Source of the DNA: Micromonospora_G sp040676775
GTDB lineage: Bacteria > Actinomycetota > Actinomycetes > Mycobacteriales > Micromonosporaceae
DNA: 64,000 nt
NCBI RefSeq assembly: GCF_040676775.1
Contig: NZ_JBFAPP010000011.1
Span: forward strand, 186,001 to 250,000
Direction: 5' to 3'
This document shows positions 37,690 to 46,720 of this stretch, one piece after another. The notes beneath the pieces were generated by a model. The model was not told the origin of the DNA and made no database searches. It saw only the letters and a list, made by a program, of their open reading frames with translations. Positions within the stretch are counted from its first letter, which is position 1. Every line of letters starts with the position of its first letter. Position numbers and translations under genes: made by a program.

Positions 37690-37715
37690 GTCGATTAACT
37701 TAGTTTAGTCACCCG
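37690..37715. promoter_or_regulatory. AT-rich candidate operator between the ROK gene and the importer
   Basis: The words GATTAACTTAGTTTAGTC form an isolated AT-rich block in GC-rich DNA, with two related half-words (AACTTAG, TTTAGT). Sites of ROK repressors in actinobacteria are AT-rich and contain similar TTTAGT/ACTAAA words. It is 70-90 bp upstream of the binding-protein start. Confidence 0.45.
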
Positions 37716-37777
37716 ACGAAATAACTCTACCTGTGCGTCGCTGCGCCGCACACCCCACCGATTGAAGGGAGCGTGGC

Positions 37778-39454
37778 GTGGATCCAACGCATCCGAGCGG
37801 GGCCACCGACCGTCGCCGATTCCTCGCCCTGTTCGGCCTCGGCACCGCCGCACTGGCCAGTGGTGGCCTGCTCACCGGTTGCAGCAAGGAGGCCGGCAGC
37901 CGGGGCAGCGCCACCAAGGCCGACGCGGTCAAGGGCGTACTGCCGAACTATCGAGCGGTCGACCTGATCAAGCCGGACATCCCCGGCCAGGGGCCGATCC
38001 CGCAGGGCTTCCTGACCTACCCCCGCGAACTGGTGGTCTCGGTGCCGGACAAACCCGGTGCCGGCGGACCGGAGATCAAGACGATGTCGCCGTGGTGGGG
38101 CCCGACACCGCCCGCGCTGGGCCGCAACTCCTATCTGGACGCGGTCAACGCCCAGCTCGGCGTCACCGTCAACCCGAGTTTGCAGGACGGCAACACCTAC
38201 TCCGACAAGCTCAGCGCGGTGCTCGGCGCGCGGGACGTACCGGACCTGCTGGTCGGGCCGAACTGGGAAATCGACAAGATCTCCCGGTTCTCGGACGCGG
38301 TGAAGGCACTGTTCGAGGACCTGACCGACTACCTCAAGGGCGACGCGGTGCACGCGTACCCGAATCTGGCCGCGCTCTCCACCGGCGCCTGGGAGTACGC
38401 GGCCTGGGGTGGGCGGCTCTACTCCGTACCGTTCCCGACCGACGGCCCGTTCGCGTTTGCCATGTTCCACCGCAAGGACCTCACCGACGCTGCCGGTGTC
38501 GGCGCGCCGACCAGCACCGACGAGCTGTACGAGTTCGGCAAGAAGATGACCCGAGCGGACCGGGGCGTCTGGGCGTTCGGCAGCGTCTTCTCCATGGTGC
38601 AGCAGTATTTCGGCTGCCCCGGCCTGCAGAACGGCTGGCGGCGCAAGCCCGACGGCGGCCTGGTCTACAAGTACGAGCTGCCCGAGTACCGGGCCGCGCT
38701 GGAGTTCACCGCCCGGCTGTTCGGCGAGGGACTGGTGCACCCGGACACGGTGGCCACCAAGGGCGCCGACGAGAAGCAGCTCTTCAACGGCGGCAAGATC
38801 CTGATGTACCAGGACGGGCTGGGCGCCTGGCAGGGCATGCAGGGCGAGCAGGTCAAGGTGACCCCGACCTTCGACATGCAGCCGATACCGGTGTTCGGCG
38901 CGGGCGCCACCAAACCGGTGATCTGGGGCAGCGAGAAGCCGATCTTCTTCACCTTCGTCAAGAAGGGGCTGGGCAAGGCGCGTACGGAGGAGATCCTGCG
39001 GGTGCTCAACTGGGGCGCCGCCCCGTTCGGCAGCCGCGAGTACGAGCTGCGCGAGTACGGCGTGGAGGGCAGGCACTTCACCCGCGCGGCCGACGGCAGC
39101 CCGATCCCCACCGAACTGGGCCGCAAGGAGAAGGCCTCCCAGTACGACTATCTCGGCGGCAGGGTGCCGGTCAAGGTACGCAGCGGCGACACCCCGAACT
39201 ACGTGCAGGACTACCTCGGCTACCACCGGGCGACGATCACCCACCTGGAACCGGACCTGTTCGCCGGGATCAAGCTCGAACTGCCGGCGAACTACTCGAA
39301 GGTGCTGGTGCCCAGCGAAGACAAGATCAACGACATCCTCCGTGGCCGCCGGCCGATCGGCGACCTCGACCAGGTGGCCAGGGAGTTCCGGTCCGGTGGC
39401 GGGGACGAGGGGCGGGCCTTCCTGGAACAGGCCCTGGCCGACAACGGCAGATGA
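37778..39454 (+). CDS. Tat-dependent lipoprotein, extracellular sugar-binding protein of an ABC importer
   Basis: A 558-residue solute-binding protein of the family 1 (LplA-like) kind that catches oligosaccharide outside the cell. The N-terminus has a twin-arginine signal with lipobox (DRRRFLALFGLGTAALASGG, then LLTGC), so it is exported folded and lipid-anchored. The length is typical of LplA-type proteins. GTG 37778 follows GAAGGGA by 7 bases. ATGA overlap couples it to the first permease. The locus (ROK regulator, GH3, GH42, PL11 lyase) points to pectin- or galactan-derived oligosaccharides. Confidence 0.93.
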   Translation: MDPTHPSGATDRRRFLALFGLGTAALASGGLLTGCSKEAGSRGSATKADAVKGVLPNYRAVDLIKPDIPGQGPIPQGFLTYPRELVVSVPDKPGAGGPEIKTMSPWWGPTPPALGRNSYLDAVNAQLGVTVNPSLQDGNTYSDKLSAVLGARDVPDLLVGPNWEIDKISRFSDAVKALFEDLTDYLKGDAVHAYPNLAALSTGAWEYAAWGGRLYSVPFPTDGPFAFAMFHRKDLTDAAGVGAPTSTDELYEFGKKMTRADRGVWAFGSVFSMVQQYFGCPGLQNGWRRKPDGGLVYKYELPEYRAALEFTARLFGEGLVHPDTVATKGADEKQLFNGGKILMYQDGLGAWQGMQGEQVKVTPTFDMQPIPVFGAGATKPVIWGSEKPIFFTFVKKGLGKARTEEILRVLNWGAAPFGSREYELREYGVEGRHFTRAADGSPIPTELGRKEKASQYDYLGGRVPVKVRSGDTPNYVQDYLGYHRATITHLEPDLFAGIKLELPANYSKVLVPSEDKINDILRGRRPIGDLDQVAREFRSGGGDEGRAFLEQALADNGR

Positions 39455-40425
39455 GCACCGACGAGAAGGTGACCGACCAGCGGAAGCGGCCGGGTCGGCG
39501 CGGCCTCGCCGACCGGCTGCGCCGGGACTGGCCGCTGCTGGTGATGGCCGCGCCGGCCGCGCTGCTGCTGCTGGTCTTCCACTACCTGCCGACGCTGGGC
39601 AACGTGATCGCCTTCCAGGACTACAACCCGTTCCTGGGCGACGACCCGCTGGACGCGTTCGTCCACAGCGAGTGGATCGGCTTCGGCAACTTCGAGACGC
39701 TCTTCCGCGACCCCGCGTTCTGGGACGCGGTCCGCAACACCCTGACCATCACCGCGTTTCAACTCGTCTTCTTCTTCCCACTGCCGATCCTGCTGGCGAT
39801 CCTGCTCAACAGCGTGGTCTCCGGCCGGGTACGCGGCTTCGTACAGAGCGTGGTGTACCTGCCGCACTTCTTCAGCTGGGTGCTGGTGGTCACCTTCTTC
39901 GTGCAGATGCTCGGCGGTGCCGGCCTGCTCGCACAGGAGTTGCGCCAGGCCGGGCTCCAGCCGTGGGACGTGATGACCGACCCGGACACGTTCATGGTGC
40001 TGGTCACCGCCGAGGCCGTGTGGAAGGACGCCGGCTGGGGCGCGATCGTCTTCCTGGCCGCGCTGTCGGCGATCGACCAGAACCTGTACGAGGCTGCCGC
40101 CGCCGACGGCGCGGGCCGGTGGCGGCGGCTCTGGCACATCACCCTGCCCGGACTGCGACCGGTGATCATCCTGCTGCTGATCATGCGGCTCGGTGACGCG
40201 CTGTCGGTCGGCTTCGAGCAGTTCATCCTGCAGCGGGAGGCGGTCGGCCGGCAGGCCGCCGAGGTGCTCGACACCTTCGTCTACTACCAGGCGATCGTGC
40301 CCCAGCAGTGGGGCCTGGGAGCGGCGGCCGGCCTGTTCAAGGCCGCCGTCGGGCTGATCCTGATCCTGGCCGCGAACTCCGCCGCGCACCGGCTCGGCGA
40401 GCAGGGGGTGTACGCGAAATCATGA
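39451..40425 (+). CDS. ABC importer permease (LplB/UgpA type)
   Basis: A 324-residue inner-membrane protein with six predicted helices (first LLVMAAPAALLLLVFHYLP). The EAA loop that contacts the ATPase reads NLYEAAAADGAGRWRRLWHI, followed by TLPGLRPVIILLLIM. It overlaps both neighbours by ATGA, so the three transporter genes form one translational unit. Confidence 0.95.
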   Translation: MSTDEKVTDQRKRPGRRGLADRLRRDWPLLVMAAPAALLLLVFHYLPTLGNVIAFQDYNPFLGDDPLDAFVHSEWIGFGNFETLFRDPAFWDAVRNTLTITAFQLVFFFPLPILLAILLNSVVSGRVRGFVQSVVYLPHFFSWVLVVTFFVQMLGGAGLLAQELRQAGLQPWDVMTDPDTFMVLVTAEAVWKDAGWGAIVFLAALSAIDQNLYEAAAADGAGRWRRLWHITLPGLRPVIILLLIMRLGDALSVGFEQFILQREAVGRQAAEVLDTFVYYQAIVPQQWGLGAAAGLFKAAVGLILILAANSAAHRLGEQGVYAKS

Positions 40426-41432
40426 GCATCACGTCGACACGGCACAGTGGACCGGCGCGGGTCGAGCCGCCGCGCGGGGAGCGGTCCCGCCGCAGACGGG
40501 ACCAGTGGCAGCGGGAGCGGTGGCGGCGGGAGCGGGAGCGCCGGCCGGCCTGGGCGGAGCCGCCGACCCCGATCGGCCGGTTCGGCAAGGGCGTGCTGCT
40601 CACGCTGCTGGTGCTGGCCGTACTCGGGCCGATCTGGGCGGTGGTGGTGACCAGCCTCGCCTCCCGGGGCACGATCAACGAGGCGGGCGGGATCGTGCTC
40701 GTGCCCCGCGAGATCGACATTTCGGCGTACGTGACGATCTTCTCCGGTGGCACGGTCACCCAGGCGGTCTGGATCAGCACCCTGGTCACCGTCGCCGGCA
40801 CCACGGTCAGCCTGGTGCTGACCGTGCTCGCCGCGTACGGGCTGTCCCGGCCGGACTCGCTGGCGCACCGGCCGCTGCTCTTCTTCTTCCTGCTGACCTT
40901 CCTGATCTTCCCCGGCCTGGTGCCGAGTTACCTGGTGGTCACCGGGCTGGGCCTGAAGAACAGCCTCTGGTCGCTGATCCTGCCCAGTGCGATCAGCGTG
41001 TTCAACCTGGTGGTGATCCGCGCCTTCTTCATGAACGTGCCGGGAGAGTTGGTGGACAGCGCCCGGATCGACGGGGCTGGGGAGTTCCGCATCCTGACCC
41101 GGATCATGCTGCCGCTGTCCCGGGCGGTGGTGGCCGTGGTCGGGCTGTTCTACGCCGTCGGCTACTGGAACTCGTACTTCAACGCGGTGCTCTACCTGGA
41201 CGACAACGACAAGTTCCCGATCCAGCGGGTGTTGCAGAGCTACCTGCTCGCCGGCCAGTCCCCGCACGTCACCGGCAGCGTGCCGAACCTGCCGGGGATC
41301 AGCGCGTACCCGCCGACGTTGGCGATCAAGATGGCGGTGGTGGTGGTCACCGTGATCCCGGCGGTGGTGGTCTACCCGTTCGTGCAGCGCCACTTCACCA
41401 AGGGCGTGCTCACCGGTGCGGTCAAGGGCTGA
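40422..41432 (+). CDS. ABC importer permease (LplC/UgpE type)
   Basis: A 336-residue inner-membrane protein with an Arg-rich cytoplasmic N-terminus (RSRRRRDQWQRERWRRERER) before six helices. The EAA loop reads ELVDSARIDGAGEFRILTRI, then MLPLSRAVVAVVGLF. It ends HFTKGVLTGAVKG, the usual C-terminus of this permease type. No ATPase gene follows, so the system probably uses a multi-purpose MsiK-like ATPase encoded elsewhere. Confidence 0.95.
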   Translation: MSITSTRHSGPARVEPPRGERSRRRRDQWQRERWRRERERRPAWAEPPTPIGRFGKGVLLTLLVLAVLGPIWAVVVTSLASRGTINEAGGIVLVPREIDISAYVTIFSGGTVTQAVWISTLVTVAGTTVSLVLTVLAAYGLSRPDSLAHRPLLFFFLLTFLIFPGLVPSYLVVTGLGLKNSLWSLILPSAISVFNLVVIRAFFMNVPGELVDSARIDGAGEFRILTRIMLPLSRAVVAVVGLFYAVGYWNSYFNAVLYLDDNDKFPIQRVLQSYLLAGQSPHVTGSVPNLPGISAYPPTLAIKMAVVVVTVIPAVVVYPFVQRHFTKGVLTGAVKG

Positions 41433-41745
41433 CCGGGAGGTTCCGGGTCGGGGCGGCGGGTGGGGCGGGGCGCCCCCCACCTGGGCACCCCGCCGGACCC
41501 GTGCCCGCGGGGTCCCAGCCGCCGAAACTCACCCCGTGGGCAGTGGGCCGACCGGCGAGCCGGTCTGTTCGGTCCACTCGCACCGCCGAGCGGCCTGCCC
41601 CCTAGTTTCTTTGGTTTCCAAACAAACTGTCAATGGTTTGACGACCATCAAAGCCTGGAACTGGCAATCCCGGAGTTGTCGCGGCCTTTGTTCGGTGTCC
41701 AATTTGGTGGGAAGCTAAACAAAAGAACGGGTGGAGGTGAGCGGA
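41433..41745. promoter_or_regulatory. GH42 upstream region with TTTGG-N5-AAACAAAC motif
   Basis: A 313-bp non-coding region whose second half is strikingly AT-rich. The motif TTTGG-TTTCC-AAACAAAC lies at 41610-41627, also seen before the LPMO gene, and a looser copy TTTGG-N9-AAACAAA lies at 41703-41723. An inverted pair ATGGT/ACCAT (41633-41648) surrounds TTGACG. These are candidate operator and promoter elements. No terminator for the importer operon is evident. Confidence 0.5.
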
Positions 41746-43953
41746 TTGCGGTGGCCGAAGGGGATCGACGGGCTCTGTTACGGCGGCGACTACAACCCGG
41801 AGCAGTGGCCGCCGGAGGTCTGGGCGCAGGACGTGGCACTGATGCGGCAGGCCCGGGTCAACCTGGTCACCGTCGGCGTGTTCGCCTGGTCCCGGCTCGA
41901 ACCGCAGCCCGGCCGGTACGGCTTCGACTGGTTGGACCGGGTGCTGGACCTGCTGCACGACGGTGGGGTCCGAGTCGCGCTGGCCACCCCGACCGCGTCG
42001 CCGCCGCCGTGGTTCTCGCTGGCCCATCCCGACGCGCTGCCGGTCACCTCGACCGGCGTACGGCTGCACCACGGCAGTCGGGACACGTACTGCGCGAGTG
42101 CACCGGCCTACCGCACGGCCGCCCTGGCGATCACCGCCGCACTCGCCGAGCGCTACCGGGACCACCCCGCACTCGCGCTGTGGCACGTGCACAACGAGTA
42201 CGGCACCACCTGCCACTGTCCGTACGCGACGGAGGCGTTCCGGCGCTGGTTGCGGGACCGCCACCACGACCTGGACCGGCTCAACGACGCCTGGAGCACG
42301 AGCTTCTGGAGCCAGCACTACACCGACTGGGCGCAGATCTCGACACCCCGCGCCACCCAGTACCTGGCCAACCCGGCCCAGTTGCTGGACTTCCGCCGGT
42401 TCTGCTCCGACGAACTGCTCACCGCGTACGCCGAGCAGCGTGACCTGCTCCGGGCCGCGACGCCGGACGTGCCGGTGACCACCAACTACGTCTTCGGGAA
42501 CTGGGTGCCGGTCGACCACGCCCGCTGGTCGAGCGAGGTGGACCTGGTCGCGATCGACCACTACCCGTCCGCCGCCGACCGTGGCGCGGAGGAGCAGATC
42601 GCCTTCGCCGCCGACCTGGCCCGATCGTGGGCTCGGCGAGTCCCGCCCACGCACCCCGCCGAACCCGACTTCGGCGGACCGGGCTGGTTGCTGATGGAGA
42701 GTGCGCCGAACCTGATCTACACGCCGGGGCGGATGCACAGCCGGGAGCCGGGGCGGCTGGCCCGCAACAGCCTCGCGTACGTGGCCCGAGGGTCGCGCGG
42801 TGCGATGTTCTTCCAGTGGCGGGCGCCGGCCGGTGGCGCGGAGCGTTTCCACTCGGCGCTGGTGCCGCACGCCGGGCCGGACAGCCGGGTGTTCCGGGAG
42901 ACCGTCGAGCTGGGCCGCGTGCTGGGCGAGTTGTCCGTGGTGCGGGCCGGGGTGGTCGAGGCGCCGGTGGCGATCGGCTGGGACGCCGAGTGCTGGTGGG
43001 CGCTGGACGGCCCCGGACTGCCCGCCGACCGGCTCGACTATCTCGACGAGGTGCGTACGGCACACCGGCTGCTGTGGCAGGCCGGCTTCGGCACCGACTT
43101 CGTCGGCCCGGACCAGCTCGATTCGGGCGGTGGTCCGGACCTGCTCGTCCCGGCCGGTGGCCCGGACCAGCCCGCCCCAACTGGTGGCGGTGTTCCGCTG
43201 GCCGGCTACCACGTGCTCGTGCTGCCCGCTCTCTATCTCGTCTCGGACGCCGCCGCGGCCCGGATACGGGACTGGGTGGCGGCCGGTGGCCACCTGGTGG
43301 TGAGTTATCTCAGCGGGATCGCCGACGAGCACGGCCGGGTCCGGCTGGGCGGTTACCCGGGCGCGTTCCGGGACGTGCTCGGCGTCCGGGTGGAGGAGTT
43401 CCATCCGCTCGCCGACAACGAGCGGTATCCCCTCGTCGGCGTCGAGCCCGTCGACACGACCGGCGAGGAAAACACGGATCCGACCGGTCGACTGTGGACC
43501 GAAACCGTACGCCTGGCCGGGGCGCGGAGCGTGTTCGCGTACGGCGACGGTCGGCTGGCCGGTCAGCCGGCGGTGACCCGACACCGGTTCGGAGCCGGCG
43601 TGGCCTGGTACGTCTCCACCCGGCTCGACGACGCCGCGTACCGGCGGCTGTTGACCACCGCGGTGCTGGCCGCCGGGGCGACGCCGACCTGCCCGGGGGC
43701 GCCGGACGGGGTCGAGGCGGTCCGCCGCCGCTCGCCCGACGGCGCGAGCTGGCTCTTCCTGCTCAACCACGACCCCGACCCGCGATCCGTGCCCCTGCCT
43801 GGCACGCCGGACCGGTCGAGCGTGACGGGGAGCGGGACGGGGACAGGACACGGGACGGGGACAGGACACGGGACGGGGACGGGGAGCGTGGCGGGAACGG
43901 CGAAGGCGGTGGTCGTGCCGGGCGGCGGTTACCTGGTCCTGCGGGAGAACTGA
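41746..43953 (+). CDS. GH42 beta-galactosidase
   Basis: A ~735-residue retaining beta-galactosidase. The N-terminal barrel starts DGLCYGGDYNPEQWPPEVWA and VNLVTVGVFAWSRLEP. The acid/base Glu is in LWHVHNEYGTTCHC and the nucleophile Glu in WLLMESAPNLIY. The four family Cys that bind zinc are partly visible (DTYCASAP, TTCHCPYA). The trimerisation-type middle domain and a short beta domain follow. TTG 41746 is preferred because GGAGGTGA lies 5 bases before it; GTG 41731 would add five residues. No signal peptide, so it is cytoplasmic. An 18-bp slippage repeat sits near the C-terminus. Confidence 0.93.
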   Translation: MRWPKGIDGLCYGGDYNPEQWPPEVWAQDVALMRQARVNLVTVGVFAWSRLEPQPGRYGFDWLDRVLDLLHDGGVRVALATPTASPPPWFSLAHPDALPVTSTGVRLHHGSRDTYCASAPAYRTAALAITAALAERYRDHPALALWHVHNEYGTTCHCPYATEAFRRWLRDRHHDLDRLNDAWSTSFWSQHYTDWAQISTPRATQYLANPAQLLDFRRFCSDELLTAYAEQRDLLRAATPDVPVTTNYVFGNWVPVDHARWSSEVDLVAIDHYPSAADRGAEEQIAFAADLARSWARRVPPTHPAEPDFGGPGWLLMESAPNLIYTPGRMHSREPGRLARNSLAYVARGSRGAMFFQWRAPAGGAERFHSALVPHAGPDSRVFRETVELGRVLGELSVVRAGVVEAPVAIGWDAECWWALDGPGLPADRLDYLDEVRTAHRLLWQAGFGTDFVGPDQLDSGGGPDLLVPAGGPDQPAPTGGGVPLAGYHVLVLPALYLVSDAAAARIRDWVAAGGHLVVSYLSGIADEHGRVRLGGYPGAFRDVLGVRVEEFHPLADNERYPLVGVEPVDTTGEENTDPTGRLWTETVRLAGARSVFAYGDGRLAGQPAVTRHRFGAGVAWYVSTRLDDAAYRRLLTTAVLAAGATPTCPGAPDGVEAVRRRSPDGASWLFLLNHDPDPRSVPLPGTPDRSSVTGSGTGTGHGTGTGHGTGTGSVAGTAKAVVVPGGGYLVLREN
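43834..43887 (+). repeat. Three tandem 18-bp units encoding GTGTGH
   Basis: The unit GGGACGGGGACAGGACAC occurs twice exactly (43834-43851, 43852-43869), followed by a variant to 43887. It adds a flexible Gly/Thr/His run in the C-terminal beta domain of the GH42 protein, where family members have none that I recall. Confidence 0.85.
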
Positions 43954-44178
43954 AACCTTTAAATTCGGTTCGGTCTATCTTGTGGGTCGACGAAGCCTTG
44001 TCCTAGGCTCCAGGTGCGTTCGGAGCCTCCATCCTTCGTCGAATCGGCCGTTGAACTGATCCATTTCCCGGCCGTTTCCGCGTGGCGAGTCGAGCCGCCG
44101 GCCCTGGGCAGGCCGGCAGCACCCGTCCGGCCAGCCGGCCGGCGGCACCGCCGCGCACCCGTCCCTCACGGAGTAGAG

Positions 44179-46524
44179 ATGCCCAGCTCACGACAACGCG
44201 TCCCCTACCGATCGGCGGGCCTGCGATCCCGCCGCACCGCACTGCTCGCCGCGGTCACCGCGGGCACACTCGCGGTCACCGGCTCCCTGACGGCGGTGGT
44301 CGCCTCGGCCGCCGCCGCCGGTTGCCGGGTCGACTACCAGGTCGCCAACCAGTGGCAGGGCGGGTTCGGCGCCAGCGTCACGATCACCAACCTCGGCGAC
44401 CCGATCACCGCCTGGTCCCTCACCTGGTCGTACGCCGCCGGCCAGCAGGTGACCCAGGCCTGGAACGCCACGGTGACCCAGTCCGGCGCCCAGGTGACCG
44501 CCGTCAACGTCGGTTACAACGGGGCGGTGGCCACCAACGGCACCGTCTCGTTCGGCTTCAACGGCTCCTGGAACAACAGCAGCAACCCGGTGCCGGCGAG
44601 TTTCGCGGTGAACGGCACCACCTGCACCGGAGGCGTCACGCCGACCACCGGCCCGCCGCCGACCACACCGCCGACCGGGACACCGACCCCGACACCGACC
44701 GGCACCACGCCGGCACCGACCACCGACCCGCCGCCGACCACGCCGACCACCCCGCCGACGACGCCCCCGCCCGCGGCCGGGGCGAAGCAGGCCGAGGACC
44801 TGGACCGGGGGCTGGTCAGCGTCCGGTCCGGCAGCGCCAACCTGGTCTCCTGGCGACTGCTCGGCACCGAGGGCGCAGGCGTGTCGTTCAACCTCTACCG
44901 CGGTTCGACCAGGGTGAACGCCTCGCCGATCACCGGCGCGACGAACTACCTGGACAGCGGTGCCGCGGCCGGGTCGACCTACACCGTACGGGCGGTGGTG
45001 GGCGGGACCGAGCAGGCCGCGTCCGCCCCGGCACTCCAGTTCGCCAACGGCTACCTCGACGTACGGCTACAGGTGCCGCCGGGCGGGACCACACCGTCCG
45101 GGGAGGCGTACACGTACTCGGCCAACGACGCCTCGGTCGGTGACCTGGACGGCGACGGCCGGTACGAGATCGTGCTGAAGTGGGATCCGTCCAACGCCAA
45201 GGACAACTCACAGGCCGGGTACACCGGGAACGTCTTCGTCGACGCGTACACCCTGACCGGGACCCGGTTGTGGCGCATCGACCTGGGTCGCAACATCCGG
45301 GCCGGGGCGCACTACACCCAGTTCCAGGTGTACGACTACGACGGCGACGGTGATGCCGAGGTGGCGATGAAGACCGCCGACGGCACCCGCTCCGGCACCG
45401 GCCAGCTCATCGGCTCGTCCTCGGCCGACCACCGCAACGCAAGCGGGTACGTGCTCGCCGGCCCGGAGTACCTGACCATGTTCGACGGCCGGACCGGTGC
45501 GATCGCGTCCACGGTGGACTACCTGCCGGCTCGCGGCACGGTCTCGTCGTGGGGTGACAACTACGGCAACCGGGTGGACCGGTTCCTCGCCGGCACCGCG
45601 TACCTGGACGGGCAGCGGCCGTCGCTGATCATGTCGCGCGGCTACTACACCCGTACGGTGATCGTGGCCTGGGACTTCCGCAACGGCAGCCTGACCCGGC
45701 GCTGGACGTTCGACTCCAACTCCGCCGGCAGCCAGTACGCCGGCCAGGGCAACCACAGCCTCGCGATCGCCGACGTGGACGCCGACGGCCGGGACGAGAT
45801 CCTGTTCGGCGCGATGTGCGTCGACGACAACGGGAGCGTGCTCTGGAACACCGGGCACGGTCACGGCGACGCCGCGCACGTCGGTGACCTGGACCCGAGC
45901 CGGGCGGGGCTGGAGTATTTCAAGGTCAGCGAGGATGCCAGCAAGCCGTCGTCGTGGTTCGCGAACGCGCGTACCGGTCAGGTCCTCTGGTCCACGGGCG
46001 CGTCCGGGGACAACGGCCGGGGAGTGGCCGGGGACATCTACGCCGGCAGTGCGGGCGCGGAGTCGTGGTCGGCCGCGGTCGACGGGCTGCGCAGCCCGAG
46101 CGGGGCGAACATCGGCCGCAAGCCCTCGTCGACAAACTTCCTGGTCTGGTGGGACGGAGATCCGGTACGCGAACTGCTGGACGCCACCCGGATCGACAAG
46201 TACGGCACCTCGGGCGACACCCGGTTACTCACCGGCAGCGGGGTGGCCTCGAACAACGGCACCAAGTCCACGCCCGCGCTGTCGGCCGACATCCTCGGCG
46301 ACTGGCGGGAGGAGGTGATCTGGCGGACGAGTGACAGTTCGGCGCTACGGATCTACAGCACGCCGACGACGACCAGCACCAGGATTCCGACGCTGATGCA
46401 CGACCCGCAGTATCGGGTGGCGGTCGCCTGGCAGAACACCGCCTACAACCAGCCGCCGCATCCGAGCTTCTTCATCGGTTACGGGATGGCCACCCCGCCT
46501 CAGCCGAACATCTATCTGCGCTGA
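44179..46524 (+). CDS. Secreted rhamnogalacturonan lyase (PL11) with N-terminal CBM2
   Basis: A 781-residue enzyme that cleaves the rhamnose-galacturonic acid backbone of pectin RG-I by beta-elimination. The signal peptide (ALLAAVTAGTLAVTGSLTAV, ending AAAA) is followed by a CBM2 (about 48-155: CRVDYQVANQWQGGFGASVT ... FGFNGSWNNSSNP), a long Pro/Thr linker, then the PL11 domain (about 205-781). The last begins AEDLDRGLVSVRSGSANLVSW and is an eight-bladed propeller with calcium-binding DxDxDG loops (DLDGDGRYEIVLKWDPSNAK, YDYDGDGDAEVAMKTADGT). It ends MATPPQPNIYLR, as in YesW. ATG 44179 has GGAG upstream. Confidence 0.96.
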   Translation: MPSSRQRVPYRSAGLRSRRTALLAAVTAGTLAVTGSLTAVVASAAAAGCRVDYQVANQWQGGFGASVTITNLGDPITAWSLTWSYAAGQQVTQAWNATVTQSGAQVTAVNVGYNGAVATNGTVSFGFNGSWNNSSNPVPASFAVNGTTCTGGVTPTTGPPPTTPPTGTPTPTPTGTTPAPTTDPPPTTPTTPPTTPPPAAGAKQAEDLDRGLVSVRSGSANLVSWRLLGTEGAGVSFNLYRGSTRVNASPITGATNYLDSGAAAGSTYTVRAVVGGTEQAASAPALQFANGYLDVRLQVPPGGTTPSGEAYTYSANDASVGDLDGDGRYEIVLKWDPSNAKDNSQAGYTGNVFVDAYTLTGTRLWRIDLGRNIRAGAHYTQFQVYDYDGDGDAEVAMKTADGTRSGTGQLIGSSSADHRNASGYVLAGPEYLTMFDGRTGAIASTVDYLPARGTVSSWGDNYGNRVDRFLAGTAYLDGQRPSLIMSRGYYTRTVIVAWDFRNGSLTRRWTFDSNSAGSQYAGQGNHSLAIADVDADGRDEILFGAMCVDDNGSVLWNTGHGHGDAAHVGDLDPSRAGLEYFKVSEDASKPSSWFANARTGQVLWSTGASGDNGRGVAGDIYAGSAGAESWSAAVDGLRSPSGANIGRKPSSTNFLVWWDGDPVRELLDATRIDKYGTSGDTRLLTGSGVASNNGTKSTPALSADILGDWREEVIWRTSDSSALRIYSTPTTTSTRIPTLMHDPQYRVAVAWQNTAYNQPPHPSFFIGYGMATPPQPNIYLR

Positions 46525-46530
46525 GGCCCA

Positions 46531-46577
46531 GTCGTACCGGACCGGGTAGGGGCCCACCCCACCCGGCCCGGTACGAC
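46531..46577. terminator. 17-bp terminator hairpin after the PL11 gene
   Basis: GTCGTACCGGACCGGGT (46531-46547) pairs with 46561-46577 with one mismatch around a 13-nt loop that contains GGGGCCC. It begins 6 bp after the stop, between convergent genes. Confidence 0.85.
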
Positions 46578-46720
46578 ACACACCGCGACATAACGCGACC
46601 CGTCCCGACCGCGCATGTCGAACCACCACCGGTAGTAACACTAGGCGGGGTTACGGGGCGTGCCGGTGACAGCCACGTGAAGATGCTGTTTCGTGGCCCC
46701 GGATCGCGGGGTGTTCCCGG

